Shown here in pieces: positions 24,705-37,299 of a stretch of DNA of 64,000 nucleotides (its first letter is position 1; every line of letters starts with the position of its first letter). This DNA comes from Amphiduros pacificus (Eukaryota; Annelida; Polychaeta; Phyllodocida; Hesionidae). The translations under genes were made by a program, and so were the position numbers. The stretch lies in the NCBI GenBank assembly GCA_949316495.1, contig OX439008.1:12419532-12483531 (forward strand), given 5' to 3'. The notes under the pieces are model-generated. The model did not search any database and was not told where the DNA came from. It saw nothing but the letters and a program-made list of their open reading frames with translations.

Positions 24705-27700
24705 TTATTCGAGAAATGGTTGCAGGCTTTTTTTCACAGCTTCCCTGAATGGTGTTCTCCGGCAAGTGATGATAGTTTCCAATCTCTTACTGCTCAGCTG
24801 GGAATTATGTGGTCGGGTAGCCCCTGTAGGGGGTGTTTTATCACTTTTGATGTGGTCTGTTGGCAAATCAACAGATTCCCCCATGCCTACTGCCATTGTG
24901 TAGCGTGTCATATCTTCATCTCCACTGAAGTGAAAATAACCAGACAAAGTGGGGTCCTGCAAATACAATTAGTTAACCTTAAAATATCACTACAATTAAT
25001 CTAACATTCTGAAAAATCACAAACTATTCATTCACTAGGGATCTTTCCATGATGCAGAATTCTGTCATTGCCTTCAAGTTGTCTTCTGTGTGTTTGTAAT
25101 ATATCCTGATATACTGTATGCAATCTCACCAAGCCCTGTTTATGTTTGCACTATATCCCCTTGTGCACTATATCTCCTTGTGCACTATGTCTCCTTGTGC
25201 ACTATGTCTCCTTGTGCACTATGTCTCCTTGTGCAATATATCTCCTTGTGCACTATGTCTCCTCATGCACTATATCTCCTTGTGCAATATATCTACTTGT
25301 GCACTATATCTCCCTGTGCACTAAGTCTCCTTGTGCACTATATCTCCTTGTGCACTCTATCTCTTTGTGCACTGTCTCCTTGTGCACTATGTCTCCTTGT
25401 GCACTATGTCTCCTTGTGCACTATATATCCTTGTGCACTATATCTCTTTGTGCACTATATCTCCTTGTGCACTATATCTCCTTGTGCACTCTATCTCCTT
25501 GTGCACTATGTCTCCTTGTGCACTATGTCTCCTTGTGCACTATATATCCTTGTGCACTATATCTCTTTGTGCACTATATCTCTTTGTGCACTATATCTCC
25601 TTGTGCACTCTATCTCCTTGTGCACTATGTCTCCTTGTGCACTATGTCTCCTTGTGCACTATATCTCCTTGTGCACTATATCTCCTTGTGCACTATATCT
25701 ACTTATGCACTATATCTCCTTGTGCACTACATGTATATCTCTTTGTGCACTATATCTCCTTGTGCACTCTATCTCTTTGTGCACTCTATCTCTTTGTGCA
25801 CTATATCTACTTATGCACTCTATCTCCTTGTGCACTATATCTACTTATGCACTATATCTCCTTGTGCACTATATCTCCTTGTACACTATGTCTCCTTGTG
25901 CATTATATCTCCTTGTGCACTATGTGTCTCCTTGTGCACTATAACTCTTTGTGCACTATATCTTCTTGTGCACTATATCTACTTATGCACTCTATCTCTT
26001 TGTGCACTATATCTCCTTGTGCACTATATCTCCTTGTGCACTATATCTACTTATGCACTATATCTCCTTGTGCACTATATCTCTTTGTGCACTATATCTC
26101 CTTGTGCACTCTATCTCTTTGTGCACTATCTCTTTGTACACTATATCTACTTGTGCACTATGTGTCTCCTTGTGCACTATATCTCTTTGTGCACTATATC
26201 TACTTATGCACTCTATCTCTTTGTGCACTCTATCTCCTTGTGCACTATATCTCCTTGTGCACTATATCTACTTATGCACTCTATCTCCTTGTGCACTATA
26301 TCTCTTTGTGCACTATATCTACTTATGCACTCTATCTCTTTGTGCACTCTATCTCTTTGTGCACTATATCTAGTTATGCACTCTATCTCTTTGTGTACTA
26401 TATCTCCTTGTGCACTATGTCTCCTTGTGCACTATATCTCCTTGTGCACTATAACTCTTTGTGCACTATATCTTCTTGTGCACTATATCTCTTTGTGCAC
26501 TATATCTCTTTGTGCACTATATCTCCTTGTGCACTCTATCTCCTTGTGCACTATGTCTCCTTGTGCACTATGTCTCCTTGTGCACTATATCTCCTTGTGC
26601 ACTATATCTCCTTGTGCACTATATCTACTTATGCACAATATCTCCTTGTGCACTATATCTCTTTGTGCACTATATCTCCTTGTGCACTCTATCTCTTTGT
26701 GCACTATCTCTTTGTGCACTATATCTACTTATGCACTCCATCTCCTTGTGCACTATATCTCCCTGTGCACTATGTCTCCTTGTGCACTATGTCTCCTTGT
26801 GCACTCTATCTCTTTGTGCACTATGTGTCTCCTTGTGCACTATAACTCTTTGTGCACTATATCTTCTTGTGCACTATATCTACTGATGCACTCTATCTCT
26901 TTGTGCACTATATCTCCTTGTGCACTATATCTCCTTGTGCACTATATTTACTTATGCACTATATCTCCTTGTGCACTATATCTCTTTGTGCACTATATCT
27001 CCTTGTGCACTCTATCTCTTTGTGCACTATCTCTTTGTACACTATATCTACTTGTGCACTATGTGTCTCCTTGTGCACTATATCTCTTTGTGCACTATAT
27101 CTACTTATGCACTCTATCTCTTTGTGCACTATATCTCCCTGTGCACTATATCTACTTATGCACTCTATCTCTTTGTGCACTCTATCTCTTTGTGCACTAT
27201 ATCTACTTATGCACTCTATCTCTTTGTGTACTATATCTCCTTGTGCACTATATCTCCTTGTGCACTATATCTCCTTGTGCACTATATCTCCTTGTGCACT
27301 ATATCTCCTTGTGCACTATATCTCCTTGTGCACTATATCTCCTTGTGCACTATATCTCCTTGTGCACTATATCTCCTTGTGTACTATATCTCCTTGTGCA
27401 CTATATCTCCTTGTGCACTATATCTCTTTGTGCACTATATCTCCTTGTGCACTCTATCTCTTTGTGCACTATCTCTTTGTACACTATATCTACTTGTGCA
27501 CTATGTCTCCTTGTGCACTATATCTCTTTGTGCACTATATCTACTTATGCACTCTATCTCTTTGTGCACTATATCTCCCTGTGCACTATATCTACTTATG
27601 CACTCTATCTCTTTGTGCACTATATCTCCCTGTGCACTATATCTACTTATGCACTCTATCTCTTTGTGCACTCTATCTCCTTGTGCACTATGTCTCCTTG

Positions 27701-30700
27701 TGCACTATATCTCCTTGTGCACTATATCTCCTTGTGCACTATATCTCCTTGTGCACTATATCTCCTTGTGCACTATGTTTCCTTGTGCACTATATCTCCT
27801 TGTGCACTATGTCTCCTTGTGCACTATATCTCCTTGTGCACTATATCTCTTTGTGCACTATATCTCCTTGTGCACTATATCTCCTTGTGCACTCTGTCTC
27901 TTTGTGCACTATATCTCCTTGTGCACTATGTCTCCTTGTGCACTATGTCTCCTTGTGCACTATATATCCTTGTGCACTATATCTCCTTGTGCACTCTATC
28001 TCTTTGTGCACTATGTCTCCTTGTGCACTATATCTCTTTGTGCACTTTATCTCATACTTGGTGCTTCAAGAGGGTGTTCTGCACCTATGAGATATTCTTT
28101 TGCAGATCACCCCTCTGCCGAACTACTTTCGCAGATCACCCATGTGCCGAACTACTTTTGCAAATCATCCTTGGTCCAAATGACAAGTGAGATCCTTCCA
28201 ACAGAAACAACAAAAGAGATCTGTCAGGCTGAGCACTGCATGAACCCATGCTCTTGACTTTATCTCATATTTATCTACCGCAAATGGTTTATATACCAGT
28301 AAAGAAAAGAACATGTGAGTGCAGTGTTCAGGCTGACAGATCTCTCAAGTTGGTTCTGGTGGAAGGATCTCAATGCCCACCTCTCAATGACGTCATTACA
28401 TAGTAAAATATATGTTGCAATGACGTCATTGAGTGTGACGTCATTAAAAAGGGGCGTGGCATTGTTTATGTTGTTTGACACACACAACATAGGTCCGCAC
28501 ATGCTGCAATGTTTTCCTCTCTGTTTTGCTTCAAATAGATTGGACATCAAACCAAAACCTTTATCTCATACCTATCTGTAGGAGTAAAGTATGAGATAAA
28601 GTCAAGAACATTGGTTCGTGCAGTGTTCAGGCTGACAGATCTCTTACGTTGGTTTTGGTGGAAGGATCTCACAATATAGAGTGGCACTATGCCCACCTCT
28701 CAATGGCGTCATAACATAATAAATTATATGTTGTAATGACGTCATTCAGTGTGACGTCATTAAAAAGGGGGCGTGGCATTGTTTATGTTGTTTGACACAC
28801 ACAACATAGGTCCGCACATGCTACAATGTTTTCCTCTCTGTTTTACTTTAAAAAGATTGGACATCAAACCAAAACCTTTATCTCATACCTATCTGTAGGA
28901 GTAAAGTATGAGATAAAGTCAAGAACATAGGTTCGTGCAGTGTTCAGGCTGACAGATCTCTCTCGTTGGTTCTGGTGGAAGGATCTCACTCGTCCTTCGG
29001 ACTCTTGAGATCCTTCCACCAGAACCAACTTGAGAGATCTGCCAGCCTGAACACTGCACTCACATGTTCTTGCCTTAATATCTCCTTGTGCACTCTATCT
29101 CCTTGTGCACTATGTCTCCTTGCGCACTATATCTCCTTGTGCACTATATCTCCTTGTGCACTATATCTCCTTGTGAACTATATCTACTTATGCACTATAT
29201 CTCCTTGTGCACTATATCTCTTTGTGCACTATACCTCCTTGTGCACTATATCTACTTGTGCACTATAACTCCTTGTGCAATATATCTCCTTGTGCACTAT
29301 ATCTCCTTGTGCACTATGTGTCTCCTTGTGCACTATATCTCTTTGTGCACTATATCTCTTTGTGCACTATATCTACTTATGCACTATATCTCCTTGTGCA
29401 CTATATCTCCTTGTGCACTATATCTCCGTGTGCACTATATCTACTTATGCACTATATCTCCTTGTGCACTCTATCTCCTTGTGCACTATGTCTCCTTGCG
29501 CACTATATCTCCTTGTGCACTATATCTCCTTGTGCACTATATCTCCTTGTGAACTATATCTACTTATGCACTATATCTCCTTGTGCACTATATCTCTTTG
29601 TGCACTATACCTCCTTGTGCACTATATCTACTTGTGCACTATAACTCCTTGTACAATATATCTCCTTGTGCACTATATCTCCTTGTGCACTATGTGTCTC
29701 CTTGTGCACTATATCTCTTTGTGCACTATATCTCTTTGTGCACTATATCTACTTATGCACTCTATCTCTTTGTGCACTATATCTCCTTGTGCACTATATC
29801 TCCTTGTGCACTATATCTACTTATGCACTATATCTCCTTGTGCACTATATCTCTTTGTGCACTATATCTCCTTGTGCACTCCATCTCTTTGTGCACTATG
29901 TCTCCTTGTGCACTATGTCTCCTTGTGCACTATGTCTACTTGAGCACTATATCTCCTTGTGCACTATATCTCCTTGTGCACTATATCTCTTTGTGCACTA
30001 TATCTCCTTGTGCCTTTTAAATTTGAAAAGACGTATTTCATTTACTTTTCTCATCAATAGAATAAAGATTGAACATGAATTATTTATCTATATCTTGATT
30101 AAATGTATGACATCTGAGAGGAATGTCAATTTCGCCTGGTAAACTTCTAGATCTATAAGTTTACCTGGCAAAACCAATTGGCATCCTGCTGACCTGAGCA
30201 TTATTTGTACACCATATTGGCTTTTATCTGTATATTGGCAATGTTTGGAAACTCACCTTAGTTTTTTCAGCAATGAGTTGTTGTATGGCATGGGCTATAT
30301 CTGGTGTGTATGTTGGGAACCGGTGCTGTGTATCATTCATCAATGTTTCCTTGCTCGTGTCCTGCACATGAGGAAACCACAACGTAACTGCACTCTCTCC
30401 CAGGTATTCTACCGGTCCATAAAGGATAGGTACTCTGAACACTATATTGTCTGTTAAATATGGAAGAAAACTTTTATTCTGCGAGTTTTTCTTTTATACA
30501 TGCACATTATCTTCCATTTGATGACCATCTTCAAAATTTTGTTATGAAAACAATATATTTTGCATTCAAAATAGCATCATTGATAATATTTCGTAAATTC
30601 TTTTTTTATATTTGGACTGTTTACACTTTGAATACCTAATAAACAAATAAGTTAATGAGAATTCAAAATTATCACAGTTCCTCAATAAATAGGGCAATCA

Positions 30701-33700
30701 AAATCTGTGTTTGTGTGTTAGAAATATATATATATATACCTTCATTTATGCATTTTTTAAATACTATTTGATAAAAATTTGGTTTCAGTTGGAGCCAAAC
30801 ATCTATTTGGCCTAGCATGTCTTCATTTGGTGACATTTATGCATGACTAAATAGGTGTTTGGTTGTGACCCTGTATGCAGCTTAACAATTAAATAAGACT
30901 TACTAGGACTGGTTGCCATAGTTACTTTCTCGCCCTCTAATTTGGATAGGCCATATTTGTTGAGGGGATTAGGGGTTGCATCAACCTCATATGGAGGGTT
31001 TTTCCCATCAAATACATAATCCGTGCTTATATATATCACATACGCATTAGCCTCAGCTAAAAATAAAAACATAAAATACATGTATATATGACATTTACCA
31101 ACAATTTTCAGTAAAATCAATCCATCTTTGCATATAAAAATATAAATTTTTACAATGAAACAGAAGCAGTTCTTGTATGGATTTGTTTATACTGAAATAA
31201 TATTATGTTTTCTGGTTCTTTGAGAGTTCTGCTTAATTCAGTGAAGTGAGAGATATATGTTACCTGCTTTATCACACAGAGATTGTGTTGCCTGGACATT
31301 CAGATTGTGGGTTTGTTCTGCCTGTTTGTCCACAATATCTGGTCTCCGTTCAGCTGCTGCATGTATAATTAAATCTGGCTGAAAACATAGGAACAACATT
31401 AGAATGTTAATGTTTCCAAAATGAGAAAACCCTTTCTTTCTGATAAGTTAATCTTCCATCTGTAATGGTTGGATTTAAGTATCTCATAGACGTGTTAAAT
31501 GATTTAAACAGTTATACACAAAGTTTGCATGACCAAATTATTTCATCTGTTAGTTGTGCATGACCAGATAATGCAACACAACTGGCATACATGACCTTAT
31601 TTAGTAGATGCTTAGATGGTTTGTGGCCATTGTTAAAGTTGATTGGCTGATGATAAGCATGTCCCCATGTGAACAAATTAAAATCCATAATAAAAACTTC
31701 AAAAACTGGTATCACTCGCCAATATCTGAGAAAAAAATTTGGGTCAAGGTCTTAAATTTTTCAAAAATGAACTTAAAGCTTTATAATTTTACATCTTATT
31801 TAAAAGAAAAATGTATCATTGTTGCATGTACATGTACATATTCATTAAAAATATAGAAATCCAAAACACTCTGAAGAGTTTGAAATATGAATTTACCCAC
31901 ATGTTTGGCAATAATATTGATCTATAAGAATGGGGTCCGAGTGATCTTGATTAGTTTGTGTTATTAAACTTCCCATGACCATAGCATTGAACAAAGTTTA
32001 ATAACTCAGAAACAAAGCATGGAAATCGGGCAAGACTGTCAGGGGATAAGTTTGCATTTGTTTTGGACAATGGTGTGATGGATTAGAAATGCATTGGTCA
32101 GGGTTGTAATTGGCTAATACAGCATTTATATATCACTGACTTTTTATTATCATGAAATAGTGTTAGTTATGTCTGTCACATGTAGAGTATAAATGTTTTA
32201 GTGATTTAGTTTTGCTAGTTTGATCAATATTAAAAGATTGTTATTAAAAGTGCACAAAGAAAGCTTGATTAAATCACAATATGTACTTGCCAAAGTTCCA
32301 GTTTTTAAAAAGTATTTAAACAAAGGTTTTAAAATCATTTAGAGCTATGCTGAACATTGCATTTTGTAATCATCAAAATGCCTACAAAATGCTTTACACA
32401 TGATAATGTTATGTATTCACCCAGTTTTGTAAGTCAAACACAGAGTGTTGAAAGTAATGTACTTTTCTGTGTGTGATGTGCAGACCAGACCAACAGGTTA
32501 GACCAGATGAGATGGGTGGAAACTGAGAAGACAGGACATTATTTTTTACATTATGCTTGAGTAGATTTTTTTTAATGTTTTTTTTTTTTTTGTTGAGGGG
32601 GGGGGGGGTATGAAGAGAACAGATAAAATATAGTTTACATCACATTTTATCAAAAAATATAAAATAAAATAAATAGGTTAAACATTATGTTAAGCATTTA
32701 CATCAAAGAGAAGTTGACCTGAAGCACTAGATCTAGCTATCAAGACATATTTGTTCTCCTAATATTCTTCAAATATGTACAATTCCCTGTAGTTTCATCT
32801 TCTATACATTATTTGCTAAATGGCTGCAGATATTTACACAAACCTATATATTATTTGGATAGACACACCAAGAGTCAATATATGAGTTTTGTGCACCTCA
32901 AATTACACCAAGAAATAAGCATTATTTCAAGTAAATTGGACACACCATTTTATAAAAACATAAAGTGCAAGCTCGATGGGGGTCTTATTTAAAATAAAAA
33001 TGATGTTAAGGCCTAGAATTTTGTTTAAATCCTGTTACACTGCTCTGAAAAATCTGAAAGTGATTATATACCAAATATGAAATATTCTCAATCCTCTAAG
33101 ATTTATATTTCCAATGACATAATTGTTTTTATCGTTATTCTCACAAGTGCCTTCGGCTGGGAAAGGATGCTGTCTTTCACTGTTGTAGCTATCTCTTACT
33201 TATGCAGCTGTCTCTCCATTGTACAGCTATCTCTCACTTATGCAGCTGTCTCTCACTTATGCAGCTATCTCTCACTGCTATAACTGTCTCTCACTGTTGT
33301 AATTATCTCTCACTTACGCAGATGTCTCTCTAACTATCTATGCAGCTGTATCTCACTGGTGCAGCTATCTCTCACTTATGCAGCTATCTATCACTGTTGT
33401 AACTGTCTTTAACTTGTGCAGCTGTCTCACAATCATAACTGTGTCAGTTTGTAACTATCTCTCACATGTGCAGCTGTCTCTCACCTATGCAGCTGTCTCT
33501 CACTTGTTCAGCTGTCTCACACTAGTAACGGTCTCTAATTATCTGTCACATGTGCAGCTGTCTCTCACCTATGCAGCTGTCTCTCACCTATGCAGCTATC
33601 TCTCACATGTGCAGCTGTCTCACATGTGCAGCTATCTCTCACTTGTTCAGCTGTCTCACACTCGTAACGGTCTCTAATTATCTATCACATGTGCAGCTGT

Positions 33701-36700
33701 CTTTCACCTATGCAGCTGTCTCTCACCTATGCAGCTGTCTCTCACTGGTGCAGCTATCTCTGACTGCTGTAACTATCTCTCATCTATGCAGCTGTTATGT
33801 TTTGAGATTTATCTGTGAAGGCCCCTTTGTGCAAAACCTTGTGGGACCTCCACTGGCTCAATAATTAGGTCAATAATTAGGTCAAATTGCTGATGGTTGA
33901 AAACAAATGTCTAATATAGAAATATAGGCATATTGTGGGTAATATTTTATATCTAACATAATTCTAACAAAAAATGAATGAAAACCACTCTATTCCTTAT
34001 GTATATTTTGCACAAAACATCGCATAAACTTGCAAAGTAAAACTGAAGTGGAGACTTCTTTAGCGTCCACCAGAGGGAGTATGCCAGAGGGCAACGTAAA
34101 AACGCAACAGCGAGATTGCACCCTCTTATCAGTGGCGAATTTTATTGCAGCCCATGCCTCACACAACAACTTTTTTTTCCAAATCTCGCCACACTTCCTC
34201 TTTGATCACGTTCATGCTTTTTTAAATATATATGTAATCATTATTAATATCCTAAATTCATGCCTGAAATGGGTGAGAATTTTTCACTAGGCATATTTCA
34301 AAAGACTTGGTCGGGAAAGAGGATTCAAATTCTATTTTTTCTCAACTTAAATTAGATTTAAATCATATTTGGAAAAATTCAATTTAAAAAAAAACAAATC
34401 ACTGTGTAACAGAGTTGTGGTTCTATCTTCAGAGCCGTTTAACCCCTAACGGACAGATATATTATATAAATATATATTATAAATGTCTATATAAATATAT
34501 ATTATAAATGTCCACCACCGGTAACGGACGGGAGGGACATTGATGTCCCCATTGTTCTGGCTAAATGATGTCATTTTGTAACATTCCTTTGGGCTGCAAC
34601 TTTGTTACATTGTAATCATGATAATATGCCATCTGACTGAGTGGATCATGAACTTTTGACCCCAACACTTCATAGAGCATATTGAATAACAATGATTATA
34701 CATTTTATCAATTAAGGGTCTGCCTCCATCTTTCAAAGGGGTTTTTCCAAAATATTTAATATTTGTCCCTAAAAGAGGCCCAATCTTGGAACTACTTTTT
34801 AGGGGGGCCCACTGGCTAATAAGGTGATCCCAAAATAGGATTAAAAGTTTTAAAACAGTTCTAAATGTGGTCTGTAATGAAAACTTTGCAATTAATGTTT
34901 GTTTATTGTATTTTATTTGAATAGGAATGTACATATTTATGAGAAATTGACAAGTTAAAATGTCCTGTATGTGATGACACATTGACATATCAAGTTTGTG
35001 ATGGCAAGTTGATACAAACTGTATGTGATAAGTTGCCATGTATGGAATGGCAAGTTGGCACATCTTGTATGTGATGGCAAGTTGCCATGTCCTATATGTG
35101 ATGGGAAGATGACACATCTTGTATGTGATGGCAACTTGCCATGTCCTATATGTAACGGCAAGTTGACACATCCTGTATGGAATGGCAAGTTGACACATCT
35201 TGTATGTGATGGCAACTTGCCATGTCCTTTTTAGACTAATCTGATTGATCAAAATTTTGCTTAATCTTTTTAATGTTTGACATTCTTATACACAATATGG
35301 CTAATCTTCAAAATGGGTAAAAATAAAATATTTCAACTTATTTCAAGATTTCAAAGTTGAATTACAATTTTTTAATTCTCAAATGATTAATTCTGATCAA
35401 TCAGATTAGTTATAAATTTAATTTTGAAAATATCTAATGTGGCCAGATACACTTTGATGCACTTTGCAAGTTCAGATTTGCAGGCTACAAAACCATGTCA
35501 TTTTTTAAATAAAAATTTGAAGTGCAACTTTTGTTGCAATTTAAATTGAAATATTAAAAAATATGCATGAATCTAAAAAATATGCATGAATATTTGAACT
35601 TTTTTCTATCATGCCTCAAATTTTTAGAATCCTAGCCTTTAAAATAACATTATTAAAAAATATTCAAATTCACATGTCACTTTATGAAAAAAAACCTTTA
35701 GTTCCAAATTGGCCACCAGGACCAGAATTGGCTCTGGGCATCCTACACTGATGCAAACCCTTAAGTATGTACATTGTAGATACACTAGTCCAGAAAAAAA
35801 ATTGGTTAGTCAAGTCATTCAACAAAATTTAGATAGCCTAGTCCCTTAGGGGTTAAGTGCATGTGCACTTAATAATATAAAATAAAATAAATATGGTCAT
35901 CAGTGTGTTGTCAAATACGCAAAAGTGCTAACAATGTAAATGGTGTGATTGACAAAATGAAATGCAGCTCTGTTGTCATCCGCAGCTCTGTTGTCATCCG
36001 CAGCTCTGTTGTCATTCGCAGCTCTGTTGTCATCCGCAGCTCTGTTGTCATCCACAGCTCTGTTGTTGTCGGCAGTCACACTCTACATGTACATCATCAG
36101 GAGAAACTGGTCACTGACTAGTGACTACAGTGACCGGAAGTCAAATCTGGACATTTTCATGTTTTTCACTCACGATTTTCACAAAACCTTTCAGAACTGT
36201 GTAAAAACTGCTCACATCAAAAGAAGATCTTCGCCTTTAACGGTCTGTGGAGTTTTAATGATACCCGTTCAATGTTAACAGAAATAGTGCGATTTTCACA
36301 CATTCAGCAAACCTGCAAATTGTCTGAGTTTTACATTGAGTCATACGATGATGTTGGTCACGTCACTACTTCTGACGTCATTTGACAGAGACACAAACAT
36401 TCGTGCCGTAAAAACAAATAAACAATTTTAACGTTTTGAAAGTCAGCGGAATTACGAGATGACGTGTGAGAGACAACATTCAGCTCAATTGCAATCAGTA
36501 TGTCCGAGTTTTAACTGCCGGTTTCGGACAGTTGCCGGTCACTGTAGTACATGGACTTTTGATCCTAGCCTCAGGAGACTGAATGGCAGCACGTCAGCTC
36601 GAAAAGTCTGTTGGTCATGTAGGGCTATTTTGATCCACACTTGATCACCTGTACTGTTGGCAGTACTGTGAAACCATGCTACAGGTTGCAAGAGAGAGGA

Positions 36701-36955
36701 AATCCAAAGCTAGTAGTGATGGTGCTGGCAGCAGATGTCGCTCTGGCTCGCTGTGACTGTGGTCTCAGTTCTTACCTTAAATTCCTTCATGACTTGATCA
36801 ACTTCTTCAGGCCGTGTTATGTCCACCTTGCGTAGATTGTCCTTTGCGCGGGAAAAGGCCAATCCCAACACTTTCCACTCATTTATTCCAGACAAATGTT
36901 TTAAGATTTCTCGGCCCAGCAGCCCAGAGGCACCTGTTATCAAAATATTCACCAT
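24705..36955 (-). CDS. MAT2B: Methionine adenosyltransferase 2 regulatory beta subunit (five exons)
   Basis: Minus-strand exons are 36776-36955, 31264-31378, 30904-31056, 30257-30450 and 24705-24956. All junctions are GT-AG and phases agree, giving 297 residues (human MAT2B is 334, with a longer N-terminus). It starts MVNILITGASGLLGRE, the Rossmann NAD(P)-binding glycine motif of extended short-chain dehydrogenases. HAAAERRPDIV, YISTDYVFDG, the YGLSK form of the YxxxK motif, RVPILYG, RFPTYTPDIA, DEDMTRY and RTPFREAVKKSLQPFL follow in the order of human MAT2B. In animals this protein binds the MAT2A catalytic subunit and modulates S-adenosylmethionine synthesis. The last intron holds the 17-bp satellite; exon 1 lies between two MITEs. 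Confidence 0.93.
25146..28045. repeat. 17-bp satellite array in MAT2B intron 4, left block
   Basis: About 170 tandem units of the type TGTGCACTATATCTCCT repeat, with variants CTCTTTG, CTACTTA and a +2 TATGTGTCTCC form. The period of 17 puts stop-free reading in all three plus frames, producing open frames of up to 1014 codons with 17-residue protein repeats; none is a gene. Variant strings recur in blocks (about 26120, 27017, 27462), showing segmental amplification. Confidence 0.95.
28046..29080. mobile_element. Composite inverted-repeat element splitting the 17-bp satellite
   Basis: A module of about 317 bp occurs twice in tandem (about 28300-28617 and 28617-28934). Each holds AGTGCAGTGTTCAGGCTGAC, a CRE-rich block, GGGGCGTGG, and ends in the palindrome CTTTATCTCATAC...GTATGAGATAAAG (28559-28601 and 28876-28918). 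A partial third copy (28935-28988) faces an inverted copy (29005-29059) around a 16-bp loop, and another inverted copy lies at about 28185-28270. The satellite resumes at 29080. It looks like nested insertions of one nonautonomous DNA element; no coding sequence is present. Confidence 0.6.
29081..30012. repeat. 17-bp satellite array in MAT2B intron 4, right block
   Basis: About 55 units of the same satellite as 25146-28045. Rare variants (CTTGCGCAC and GTGAACTAT) recur at a spacing of about 375 bp (29120/29495 and 29172/29547), so a 22-unit segment was duplicated. Confidence 0.95.
31379..33175. other. MAT2B intron 1, unique part
   Basis: No exon seen. A run of about 12 G lies near 32597-32608 after a T-run. 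Confidence 0.5.
33180..33800. repeat. 19-bp minisatellite in MAT2B intron 1
   Basis: Units of the type CAGCTGTCTCTCACTTATG repeat about 30 times. Each carries a CAGCTG or CAGCTA core and some an added CACATGTG. A longer segment with TCTCACACTAGTAACGGTC or TCTCACACTCGTAACGGTC recurs about 140 bp apart (33520 and 33660). Confidence 0.85.
34965..35230. repeat. 27-bp minisatellite
   Basis: About nine units of the type TATGTGATGGCAAGTTGACACATCTTG. The period is a multiple of three, which explains a long minus-strand open frame with 9-residue repeats. Confidence 0.85.
35236..35408. repeat. Small inverted-repeat element of about 170 bp
   Basis: The phrase CTAATCTGATTGATCA at 35236-35251 occurs in inverted orientation at about 35393-35408. 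The interior is AT-rich. It abuts the 27-bp array. Confidence 0.4.
35964..36070. repeat. 18-bp minisatellite, about six units
   Basis: Units of CAGCTCTGTTGTCATCCG repeat with one or two changes each. Confidence 0.9.
36128..36544. mobile_element. Tc1/mariner-like MITE, copy 1 (MAT2B intron 1)
   Basis: The element begins CAGTGACC and ends GGTCACTG, flanked on both sides by TA (36126-36127 and 36545-36546), the target duplication of the Tc1/mariner superfamily. It is 417 bp, noncoding, and homologous in inverted orientation to 37979-38457, for example AACAAATAAACA, TTTTAACGTTTTGAAAG and AGCTCAATTGCAAT. Confidence 0.75.
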
Positions 36956-36986
36956 TCTACTGGGAGTCAACGTTTATACCTCAGTG

Positions 36987-37165
36987 ATGCGCGTATTGAT
37001 GCGATTTCGAATGAATACGCGCATGACGATTATTTGTAAAATATTGATTAGTTTGCGTCGGCCATCTTTAGACTGGTCCCCCATCGAGTGTCAAGAACAT
37101 CGTGTTTATACACAGATGGCGGCAACCAGTCTATGGCTGTACGCGCCATTTTCGGGTCACGTGAC
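36987..37165 (-). promoter_or_regulatory. Likely MAT2B promoter region
   Basis: Directly upstream of the MAT2B start (36955) lie a perfect 11-bp inverted repeat ATGCGCGTATT/AATACGCGCAT (36987-36997 and 37014-37024), a YY1-like CAGATGGCGGC (37113-37123) and a palindromic E-box GTCACGTGAC (37156-37165) of the USF/MITF/TFEB type. The block is CpG-richer than its surroundings. No TATA box was identified. Binding is inferred from motifs only. Confidence 0.5.
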
Positions 37166-37299
37166 GGGGTCAAATGAGGTGCGCTTTGTTTACAAATGTT
37201 TGTAACGATAAATATCTTGTTTCATGTTTCATTTTTTAAAAATACAGTAGTTGTCTGAGGTATAAAAACAAAACATACACTCGTCGGTCAGCTGTGACC

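Noticed and set aside
25090-28257. Open frames of 284 to 1014 codons on the plus strand
   Set aside because: They are the 17-bp satellite read in three frames; the 17-residue protein periodicity follows from the DNA period and there is no start, splice or domain evidence.
25146-30012. Idea that the 17-bp satellite arose from a MAT2B splice site
   Set aside because: The array edges are about 190 bp and 245 bp from the exons, and the unit does not resemble either junction, unlike the myotubularin and Kelch-like cases.
34069-34081. CTCF-like CCACCAGAGGGAG
   Set aside because: A single imperfect match in MAT2B intron 1 without context; expected by chance at this stringency.
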